A stretch of DNA of 64,000 bases from Jackrogersella multiformis. Its lineage: Eukaryota; Ascomycota; Sordariomycetes; Xylariales; Hypoxylaceae. The stretch covers positions 1,860,001-1,924,000 of the forward strand of contig CADCXD010000009.1 of the NCBI GenBank assembly GCA_902806575.1. Direction: 5' to 3'. Positions 38,886 through 48,235 of the stretch are shown in pieces (positions within the stretch are counted from its first letter, which is position 1; each line of letters begins with the position of its first letter). Under the pieces are notes generated by a model. That model worked only from the letters and a program-made list of their open reading frames with translations, was not told the DNA's origin and did not search any database. Both the position numbers and the translations under genes were made by a program.

Positions 38886-38890
38886 GCGTG

Positions 38891-39073
38891 ATAGATCATG
38901 AACTCCTCGTTTATCAGAAGATGATCCGACAACTGATCTAACTGCTGGGTCAGTCCTGAGGTAACTTGTAATTTCCTCATAAACATTGAAGTCTGTCCCC
39001 TACAACGAAACTCCAGCTAGGTTGCATTGTGATATCATGAACTAGGCAGCCTGCTGCAACCTGTAATGATACC
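38891..39073. other. Short spacer between the chromovirus and the solo LTR
   Basis: About 180 bp of ordinary, non-AT-shifted sequence separates the two insertions; nothing recognised in it. Confidence 0.6.
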
Positions 39074-39392
39074 TATGCTGTCATACGGATAGGCTCCACG
39101 AAGCAAAGTATGATCAATATATGCAAGCTGGTGAATACGAGATGTGTTGGAACTTATGAAACAAAGCTATTGGATGAGGTTAATCAGAAGACTTGGTCAA
39201 TATATGCAAGACTGAACCAACAGGACTAAGAGGGCGCCAACGGCGCTTAAAGAGATATTCAGATTGTATACATATAGGTCATTACGCCTTCCTTCGCAAG
39301 AAGAAAGAGAAGGCAAGGACCTTAAGACCATAGAGAATTATTACTCGAAATTGAACTACAGTTCCAAGTCCTATTGCCCTTGTCACATATGC
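39074..39392 (+). mobile_element. Solo LTR of the same chromovirus family, almost unmutated, with target duplication
   Basis: The LTR (39079-39387, 309 bp) begins TGTCATACGGATAGGC and ends CCCTTGTCACA. It is flanked by TATGC on both sides (39074-39078 and 39388-39392). It aligns end to end with both LTRs of the upstream element but keeps C and G at positions where those have T and A. A solo LTR with its own target duplication results from recombination between the two LTRs of a full element. Confidence 0.92.
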
Positions 39393-42300
39393 AAACAGTA
39401 CCAAATCAATAGGCCGATAGCCTTGCGCAACGGCCCAGATATGACCGGAAATGCCATCTGTCACTTTCGTCATAGCGACGGTTTGTACCCTCCTAGCCAT
39501 TAAGCCCATCTTGAACTGATATCAAGCAGGGGTTCCGTCTCGGTACCAGTTCAAACGCAAACAACGATCTCAATAAAGTACTTCGGTCCATCTGTGTCGA
39601 TACGACTTCGTCCGGTCCATGGTAAACTTACTAAGTAGTAAGGGCTCTGTTCGTGACCTAAATTGGGGCATCGTAGATACCTAAAGTGCCCAAATACAAC
39701 CGAGAGACAGAGAAACCCGAAAACTTGGATCATCGTCTTCGCAATATTCCTTTAAGCTTGAATACACATGTAGACTCATTCCTTCCAGAACCAGGGGTAT
39801 TGAATGCTATAGAATAGCATAATAATTAGATACACTAGTATCGAGAGAAATTAGGAGATGTTGAAAGAAGCACATGACTAGAACAACTAGAAAAGTGTAT
39901 ATATCCCGAAAATCATAGTGATCTGCGATGAGCCGCACCAGGTGGATAAACTGATCAACAAATCGACAATCCAGGGCTGTTGGCATATGACGATCACAGA
40001 CCACATTTACAACCTTGCTGCCTCGCACACCTCGTCAATCCACAGAACCATAAACATTCGACGTTGACAGATGGCGGAGCTAGATGCGCAATTCATACTT
40101 GGGTATGTTACGATGCACATTCCGCGTCATTCCCTACACAACGGTTAGTTTGCGACTATGTATCAGGTTCGTGATGGTAAGCAAACTATAGCAAGACACA
40201 CATAAGGCTCCTCAATAATTTCTTTTGGGTGTGCTAGCAGGTTTGATAACCTGGAGACCGTGAAGGGTTGGAAACAACACTTGTCTCACAGGGATTATGT
40301 CAAATGCTCCAGAATTTGGAGTGGCTCCATTCGGCAAAACCACCAGGCGGCTAGGGTGTGGTGAGTCGTGAGCCTGGCGACGCGATACCTATGTAGGTTC
40401 AGGGGTTCCAAGGCATAAATAAGGACAATAAACCCGAGGCTTTAGCCCCTGAAAAGACACCAACGACAAAACCAGAGCTGAAGTTACTATTACATAGTAG
40501 GGGAGATAGATTTGAGGCCGTCATGAAAACGGCCGGAGCTAGTGGCGACGACCACCTTGAATAGTGCGACTACACTACCACTACTAGGGCTAGGGGCCGT
40601 TTCTTACCCTAGGTACCTAGGGGTACCTAGGTAACGTCTCTAGCAGTCTAGGTACCTACCTAGGTAGGTAGCTAATGGGTAAGCAGGAGGATAAACGAGC
40701 CCCAAGTTCCAACAATCCGAAAATCCACCGGTTTGCTCAAGTTGGTATCGGTGTCGGTGTACCTCGAGAAGGGGAGGGAAAAAAGGTTTTTTTTTCTCAG
40801 CCCCATGATGGTGACCAATTGGTTGGGAATATGCCTGGTCCCACAAGCTGCAATGCGTGGAAGATCGTGATAGGATATACCTTATGCAAACTTTTGTTGA
40901 AAAAAGGATCTGGATGTCAAGTGTAAAGTGTATGTAAGTTAATAATGGTAATCTGAAGCAGACGTGGTGCATTTTCGTTCGTGACACATGGCCATGGCGA
41001 CATGCTAATCATTTAGGCGCCTAGGTGCCTAGGTACCTAAATTGTAGGCCACTTAATTGACCAACATAGCAGCATAGTAAGAGCAAAAACGCGGTGTCGC
41101 GAACAGACCGACGGTGATGAGTGCCCAGGGGATGAGTGATGAGTGACGAGTGATGACCCATAAGATCGCCTTGCATATAATATTGTCTTTGCTCTGTATG
41201 ACGATTACCATTAATCTTTCCGCGTTGAGCTTCGGACTCGATAGAGTATTTATTAGATCTAGAAAATAACCGAAAACGTATCAATCTAGGTAGCGAGAAT
41301 AGGAGAATAGGGACAATGGCGTTATCGGAGTGTAATTTGTTTAAATGTATGTGTCTGTGTGTATATGTAGGTACTGTGTAGTAATAGGGCAGATCTTCTC
41401 CGCAAATCTCAATCGCTGTACATAAAAACTAATACTTTGGGTTGCACCTTTCGGAGTGGAAGAGTGGAAGCCACTCGGACCAATCTGGGGGAAATTGAAT
41501 TCTGATAGGATCCGTTAGGTTGCCCATTCTGGTTTAGTCAGGAACACAGATGTCAAATCTGCAGGAACCAATCCAACCAATCAGCCTGATCCAACTTACG
41601 TAGACCCCGGCCACGCAGAAATTATGCAATCTTATGTACCTGATAGGTAGTATGGTCTTTTATGAATGAGCTTTAATAAGGTAGACAGTCTATTAGAGGC
41701 TAGCGAGGGGAACAATGGTTTTACTATATTACTATAGTAAGCTATAGCCGCAAGTCATGTCAAGGGAAAAGACATAATGAAGCCATTGCTAAAGAATTAC
41801 AAGTGCTAGGTACCAACTGCATGGCCTAGCTTAGACCGACTACCTAGGTACCTATACACCTATGCACCCAGGTATGTACACGTATGTCAAAGCCGAAGGT
41901 AAAAGAACGTTGTCATCTATTCCAAGTTGGGAATAAAAGGTGAAAATTACTGCTTGTTTAGATGATGGGCTATAGGAAGGGACATTAACAAAAAGCGGTT
42001 CTGGGTTCGGGCACTTGGCAATTTGGGTACGGGAGCCATCTCATCTTATCCTAGCAGCCTAGGTACCTAGTATCTAATGGGGCAATTCTCTGATTTGGGG
42101 ATATCTGTCGATGTACCTATGTAATTTCCGTTGCCCTGTGCAATCGGAGGATGTAATCCGCTAGTAGCCCTGGAGCTTGGGCAGTGAGACTCTACCTAGG
42201 TACCTATGTACATCCATATATCCATCCTTCCTGTACCCATCTACCTAGGTACACTACCTACCTTAGGTAGTGTAGGTGATGAGATCCATACTCCTTTTTG

Positions 42301-43230
42301 CTTCTTAGTGGACCTTGTCTCTCATATATTTAGTAGCTTGGGTTGTTCTCTTTTACCTCTTCACCCCTCGAACAAGAAACTCATAGTTTATATTATGTCT
42401 ACCTATATATTCTTTAGCTTGCCTAACCTAACAAAGAGTATTCCAGACAAGTGTACCTATCTATTGTATGCCCCTACCAAGGTATTCTTTCAAAGGAAGG
42501 GCTAGGCGCGTTAGGAGTACTATATAGTGAGCTAGTCATTAAATTCTCTAAATTATGGAGATAAATAGCTAATGGTGATTGGTTCAGATTGACGCCTTGT
42601 CGGCTCTAGCACCCCTCCAAAAGCCCCTAGCCGGCTAGTGCGAGAAGTAGGTGCTACTCTAATTTCAACCCTGGCTTTGATTCCCAATCGCCATTAATCT
42701 CTCGCCATTTTGCGCAACAAGGTTGCTAGTTTACAAGGGTCCCCAGAGATGATCGTGGCTTTCCATCCCGCTCCTCTCTAACTCTCTGACACCCATTTCC
42801 ACCCATTTCCCTCGCTCCTTCATTAAACTACCTGATACCCTCACTTATTTTTTCTCTCTCACACACTCATTATTTTCCCTCCTTCAACCACTCACTTCTT
42901 CAAAACTTACAGGGCTTCGTTGGCAGAGTCCATATTACGATATTACGAGACAACAGTCATACCAACCTTGAGTACCGAGTATTCAACAATAACATTCTCT
43001 GCATCACGCAAAATCTCATCGCATAACATCGATATCCGTATATCTACGCTCCTATTACGAGACGCGCACCACGCACCGAGGATTCTACAAAAGAGACTTG
43101 GAAAAGAAGATTAAGCGATCCGCGATTATCATTACTTAAGAACCACTATCTTTGCGACAGTCTACAGTCGCATATCACCACTTATACAACCCATATATTA
43201 TACGACCTCGAGTCTATAACGCGCATCAAG
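39393..43230. other. Gene-poor intergenic region
   Basis: No gene recognised over about 3.8 kb. ACCTAGGT-type palindromes cluster at about 40608-40671, 41020-41040, 41840-41875 and 42192-42270. The 5' leader side of the next gene (about 42765-42905) is strongly pyrimidine-rich on the plus strand, as in many fungal promoters. Open frames such as 42206-42505 and 40675-40926 show no supporting features. Confidence 0.55.
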
Positions 43231-43596
43231 ATGCAAATATCGGCTATTATTGCGACGGCGCTTCTGCCTTTGTTGGCAGTCGCCGAGACTTCCACCACCA
43301 CGTCGACTCTGACGATGACCAAGTATATCACTATCAAGAAGGTCGCTACCTCCAGCATTTTCAGCGCAAACTCCACTACTGTCTTCCCCACCGGCACCGG
43401 CACCATCACCATCTCAGGTTCAGGTTCATCCACCTTCGCTGTTCCGACTACAACGACTGGTGCAGATGGCACACCTACAACCGTCGCGCCGACTGTTAGC
43501 CCGACCATCAACAACCAGAATGGCGGTGCGGTACTCGGTTCCGCGCATGTCGCGCTCGCTGGACTTGCTGGTGTGGTTATCGCGGCGCTGATGTAA
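43231..43596 (+). CDS. Small GPI-anchored Ser/Thr-rich cell-surface protein
   Basis: An intronless 121-residue protein. The signal peptide MQISAIIATALLPLLAVAE is followed by a Thr/Ser-rich middle (TSTTTSTLTMTKYITIKKVATSS..., TGTGTITISGSGSS, TTTTGADGTPTT), one NxS/T-type site (NST) and a GPI-type end: a small-residue site near NNQNGGA and the hydrophobic tail AHVALAGLAGVVIAALM. Such proteins are heavily O-mannosylated and covalently linked to the plasma membrane or wall. No Cys residues and no enzyme domain are seen. The leader of about 300 bp before it is CT-rich. Confidence 0.8.
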   Translation: MQISAIIATALLPLLAVAETSTTTSTLTMTKYITIKKVATSSIFSANSTTVFPTGTGTITISGSGSSTFAVPTTTTGADGTPTTVAPTVSPTINNQNGGAVLGSAHVALAGLAGVVIAALM

Positions 43597-46161
43597 GTTT
43601 GCGCCGCCTGGCGCATCTTACAGCCGTAATAACAACGGCCATACTGTTATGACGTAAACAATATTCATAACAGCTATATAAACTTCGATACAATCATCAT
43701 ATACTTCGTTTCTTTTGCCAAAAATCAGCACACTTCGTTTTCAGCCCTGTCCGGTTACATTACATGCGACGAGACGAATGATCCACGACACTACAATCAA
43801 CATCAACCAACTTTTCATCACCAATGAAATAACTTTTTTTATCTCGACCACAAGACATTTCCCCTCGGCCCTTCTACTGGTGTTGAGCGTTTGGTGCTAT
43901 TCTATTTTCTTCTTCGAAACAACCGTAATGTTTCAATGAACCGGCAATGCGAGCGTTCGACAAACATCTTGCCGTACCATTCTCAAATTATTGAACATGG
44001 TTAGCGTTGTATTTCGCACGCTCTCTCGTCTCTAACAAACGATCTTGCGAATCCCCAAGGACCTGAATTTATCCTTCTAATCTCGCATACATTTATCACA
44101 CCCTCATTACCTTCCGATACCCCTTTATCAGCCTTGGGGCTGGGTCATAATTGCGCAAGATCTGAATTATCCCCGTCTACTGTTGGGACGCTGGGCTGGG
44201 AACGAGAGAGCCATGTTCAATATGGCGAGCGTTGCTGGCTGGTCTCCATTTTCACTTCGAATTACAAATCCATTTTTCTGCATCTTACGCGGAGTTCTGT
44301 TATGAGCGACGAAGTAGAAGCTAACGAAGGCACCTTCATACCATTTGATTTTTTTTCAATTCGTTTTACATTTCACCCGCCTTCGTGTTGTGTTGAGATA
44401 CCCCGTTGTTTAACTCTCGCCGAGCGAGAATGGTCCGAGGAGAAATTTGTGGGAGAAACAAAAAACCAACTGGAAAATATCCGTCGTGTACTCACTCACC
44501 TTGTGTGAGATGTCTGCTGATTTTTGATCGTTTCCCCTTTTTTACAGCTACTCTGAGCTTTTGCATTTAGTCGCTTCTGGATTTCCCTACATTGCCTGGA
44601 AAAGGGCGGCTTGGTGCATTACGCGAAGGAGGAAATATCTAAAAGCTAGCTCAATTGAGTCCTTTAAGTTTCGTAATTCGCCGCATCTATTTTATCTATG
44701 TGACTTGAGTCTTTTTGGTGATAATATTGCTATCGGTCATTTGGAGTGTTCGCATACCATTTCACTTTAATGGAAACGAAAGGGTGTGTCGATGCTACTT
44801 GGTCTACGATTCAAGCCGCTATCTAACGTCTATTTTGACCACATATCCTGATGCTTTCAAGTGTGTAGCTGGGTTTGAAAAGCAAGCGTAATGCCAGTCT
44901 CACTCTATCCATACCTACCCAAGTAAGGAGTTAGTCAATGAAATTCCCTAACCACAGACTATCAGAATTAGCATGCGACGAATATAATAGTGAGAATGTT
45001 AACATATGCCCCCCCTTTTCCCCTTCTCCAGCCCCCTTTACGGAATCGACACACCGGACAATGTATGGGGAGCTCTCCTTGAATATGTACGCATCTAGAT
45101 ATGTAAGGGGAGGTAAGGAGCTGCATATATACCTACTCCGAGCATGTAGGGGCTAAGGCAATAGAGGAAGATATTGTTTGCTGCAAGGCGAGGGCTGGTT
45201 CGCTCGGGGAGGGTTATGTGCCGAGACATATTCTGCGAGTTTGATTTTTTTCTAAAAACTTGATGTACAGAGCTGTTCCTGAAGTTGGGTTTCTTTTTTT
45301 CTAGAAACATTTTGTTGGTTTGATATGAGAATGAGCCACGATGAGGATATCGCATTTAAGAGGTACTGCTGATGATGAGTTATGCATACCCTTACAGGTT
45401 CATATGCCGGGATAGCCGTACAATAAAGTTATTGATATATGATCACCTTCTTGCTTAATACCTATCGAGACGCTACTGGTTTCCTCGGGTTTCTTCTATT
45501 AACTACCACTAATTATCTACTTAGATTGTGTGTGGATGTCTCTTCGCTTTGAATGGTTAATACATACAGTAAACTTAGGATAACCGTCACAGGAATCATG
45601 TTCGATATTTATCACCCCGACCACCCGTAGTAGGTAATAGGTATATTAAGTAAGAGTACCTACCTACTTAAAATAATATAATATAATTAGGTACTTCTTA
45701 AATATTCAACATTCAAAATAGTATTGACCAAAATCGAAGATAAATTGTGCAGTTAGAGTTTCGACAAGGTTGGCATAGCAATAAAAGAATTTCCTGATCT
45801 GTGAAGGACGTTGTCGATGATTGGCTAACATCCATGGTTCATAACTTCGCAACTGCCACCACCTGGGATCACCCTACTAGTGTACCACGCGAGATAAGAT
45901 ACTTCCAGACGCAGAATAGAGCCAGTCCGGTTCTAACCGAAGGACCACTTTTTAAGCCAATAGTGGGACGTGTAAAAGTTGGGGATTGTAATTGTAAGCA
46001 AAGTCCAGTTCCGTCCCTAATCGTTATCGTGCACGAGTTATCGTCAACGATTTTATCTCTTCCAAATTAACTAACCTAGACTTCCGAATTGGAAGCTCTG
46101 AACCACCTCCGATCTATGGCCGTGTTCGAGTCCGCAGTGTCGGTATAATCATCTCTCAATA
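43597..46161. other. Intergenic region, nothing supported
   Basis: About 2.6 kb between two plus-strand genes. Frames at 43715-43939, 44134-44508, 44561-44770 and 45801-46070 lack homology features, codon bias or splice context and are probably UTR or chance. One ACCTACC/TACTTA tract near 45655-45672. Confidence 0.5.
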
Positions 46162-47436
46162 ATGGCCTCGCATTCGGTATCACTACATCGTATACGGACG
46201 CCCGTCCAGCGCGCAATCGCAAATGCTTCCTCTTTCAGAGCTGCGGCGACTCGGTCCTACGCCACCATCCCAACAAACACCCCCGAACCATCTTCCTCCT
46301 CATCTACCGCGCCAGCCCGGCGGCCGACATACTTCAAGGACACCACGATAGCCTCCTTCGATGATTTCGTACAGACAAAGTCGCCATCTCTCCCCCCCGG
46401 CGATGCCTACCAGCTCCGCACCGCCGAGGTCGGACCGGCCTCGAACCGGCGCACCATCACCAGGCTCCCGGAATGGCTCAAGACGCCCATCCCCGCCGGC
46501 AACAGCAACTACAAGAAGATCAAGTCGGACCTGCGGGGCCTGGGCCTGCACACCGTGTGCGAGGAGGCGCGGTGCCCCAACATCTCGGAGTGCTGGGGCG
46601 GCGACAACAAGAACGCCGCCACCGCCACCATCATGCTGATGGGCGACACCTGCACGCGCGGGTGCCGCTTCTGCAGCGTCAAGACCAACCGCAAGCCCCC
46701 GCCTCTCGACCCCCACGAGCCCGAGAACACGGCCGAGGCCCTCGCGCGCTGGGGCCTCGGGTACGTGGTGCTGACGAGCGTGGACCGGGACGACCTGGCG
46801 GACGGCGGCGCGCGCCACTTCGCCGAGACCATCCGCAAGATCAAGGCCAAGAAGCCGAGCCTGCTCGTCGAGGCGCTGACGGGCGACTTCCTGGGCGACC
46901 TGGACATGGTCGAGATCGTGGCCGACAGCGGGCTGGACGTGTACGCGCACAACATCGAGACGGTCGAGGGCCTGACGCCGTACGTGCGCGACCGGAGGGC
47001 CACGTTCCGGCAGAGCCTGAAGGTGCTGGAGCACGTCAAGAAGGTCCGGGGCTCCGAGGGCATCATCACCAAGACGAGCATAATGCTGGGGCTCGGCGAG
47101 CAGGAGCACGAGCTCGCGGACGCGCTGGAGCAGCTCCGGGGCGCGGGCGTGGACGTCGTGACCTTCGGCCAGTACATGCGCCCCACGAAGCGGCACCTCC
47201 AGGTCGAGAAGTACGTCACGCCCGAGGAGTTCGAGATGTGGCGGCAGCGCGCCCTCGACATGGGCTTCCTGTACGTGGCCAGCGGCCCGCTCGTCAGGAG
47301 CAGCTACAAGGCCGGCGAGGCCTTCATCGAGAACGTGCTGCGGAAGCGCTCCGGAGAGAGGGGCGCCGCTGGCGTCGGCGGGAAGATAGGCGAGGCCGTC
47401 GCGATGCAGGAAACGATGAAGACTGGAGGGGCGTGA
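46162..47436 (+). CDS. LIP5: Lipoyl synthase, mitochondrial (radical SAM)
   Basis: Intronless, 424 aa. A Ser/Arg/Ala-rich presequence ([19 protein letters not shown]...RSYATIP) targets it to mitochondria. Two iron-sulfur sites are complete: auxiliary cluster Cys133, Cys138, Cys144 in [12 protein letters not shown], and radical SAM cluster Cys164, Cys168, Cys171 in CTRGCRFC. The C-terminal [12 protein letters not shown] supplies the Ser that ligates the auxiliary cluster. The enzyme inserts two sulfurs into octanoyl groups on the H-protein and on E2 subunits of the 2-oxoacid dehydrogenases. From about codon 80 on, third positions are almost all G or C, which creates long chance frames on other strands. 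Confidence 0.98.
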   Translation: MASHSVSLHRIRTPVQRAIANASSFRAAATRSYATIPTNTPEPSSSSSTAPARRPTYFKDTTIASFDDFVQTKSPSLPPGDAYQLRTAEVGPASNRRTITRLPEWLKTPIPAGNSNYKKIKSDLRGLGLHTVCEEARCPNISECWGGDNKNAATATIMLMGDTCTRGCRFCSVKTNRKPPPLDPHEPENTAEALARWGLGYVVLTSVDRDDLADGGARHFAETIRKIKAKKPSLLVEALTGDFLGDLDMVEIVADSGLDVYAHNIETVEGLTPYVRDRRATFRQSLKVLEHVKKVRGSEGIITKTSIMLGLGEQEHELADALEQLRGAGVDVVTFGQYMRPTKRHLQVEKYVTPEEFEMWRQRALDMGFLYVASGPLVRSSYKAGEAFIENVLRKRSGERGAAGVGGKIGEAVAMQETMKTGGA

Positions 47437-48235
47437 GGCTACTAACTAGCCCATTGCCAGTCTTCTGGATGGCGTATGCGCACAACATGTTTTATTCAAC
47501 ATGTATATATAGGTATATAATGGGACTTCGACTCCTCGGATCCCGATGACGGGAGAAGCATGGACTCGGCGTATTTAGATTGGTAACCTCTCTGCAGGGG
47601 GGTGGGATTCGGGTTAGGCATTGGGTACCGCACCTACTACGTAGAACTGGTCGTCAGTGGTCTTATTCAACCAGGCTGCGACGACACAATCAATTTAACA
47701 AACGATCTTAGATGTTTTATTAATATGCCAAGCTTTCAGGCTAGGCACCCTACCAACCCTAAATACTGCTTTTTGACTCTAGGATAGACCATGCCCCATC
47801 GCGTTCCTCCCCCTGCCCACAAGCGAAATCACGAAAATCGAGACATCAGTCCCAGAGGCCCACTACACAGTTAACGGCCTCAACCCCTTCGCTCCTCTAA
47901 GGGCCTCTCCTACAAGCCCGACTCCACGCGGCCGCTCCGGCGCAACTACGGATCCTACATTATCAAGCACGACGACACCGCGGTGGAGTTTGAATCGGTG
48001 ATTCGAGCATGAGGGAAAGTCGGTAGAAGAGTATCTTCAGAATTTGTTCAGTATGACCAGCCACAATACTAGGTAAGTAACATAAGTTCAATCACAAAAA
48101 AAAAAAAAGACTCTAAATTATGATATGTTGAAATCTCATCGTTTATCATTAGTCACAGCTACCTTCTATTTTATAAAATATCGTTAATCGTATCGTATCG
48201 TGTCTATATGACGCTTTAAAAAAATGCCACAATCA
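47437..48235. other. Convergent region between lipoyl synthase and the transporter, with a possible gene relic
   Basis: About 800 bp. It contains a poly-A run (48097-48109) and a coding-like stretch described separately (47794-48075). Confidence 0.5.
47794..48075 (+). pseudogene. Possible fragment of a decayed gene
   Basis: GC-richer, codon-like sequence. One frame reads RRNYGSYIIKHDDTAVEFES and then VIRA up to a stop at about 48011; the next frame continues with HEGKSVEEYLQNLFSMTSHN, as if one frameshift separated the halves. It has no clear start, and I do not recognise the family. It could instead be 3' UTR that looks coding by chance. Confidence 0.3.

Larger units (their letters stand above)
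31964..38890 (+). mobile_element. RIP-degraded Ty3/Gypsy chromovirus LTR retrotransposon with target-site duplication
   Basis: The element runs from TGTCATACGG (31969) to TTGTCACA (38885) and is flanked on both sides by the same five bases, GCGTG (31964-31968 and 38886-38890). It has two 313 bp LTRs and an internal part of about 6.3 kb. Almost all internal sequence is A and T with stops in every frame, as expected of C-to-T changes on both strands by RIP. Domain order read through the mutations (reverse transcriptase, RNase H, integrase with zinc finger, chromodomain last) places it in the chromovirus branch of Ty3/Gypsy, plus orientation. Confidence 0.92.

Noticed and set aside
42206..42505. 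99-aa open frame upstream of the GPI-anchored protein
   Set aside because: It runs through CCTAGGTA tracts and has no signal peptide cleavage pattern or homology I can see.
44134..44508. 124-aa open frame downstream of the GPI-anchored protein
   Set aside because: No codon bias or domain; more likely UTR or intergenic DNA.
46300..47549. Long open frames of 298 aa (minus) and 358 aa (plus, another frame) over lipoyl synthase
   Set aside because: They are by-products of the very GC-rich third codon positions of the true gene; their proteins are low-complexity Arg/Ala/Gly/Pro text without any domain.
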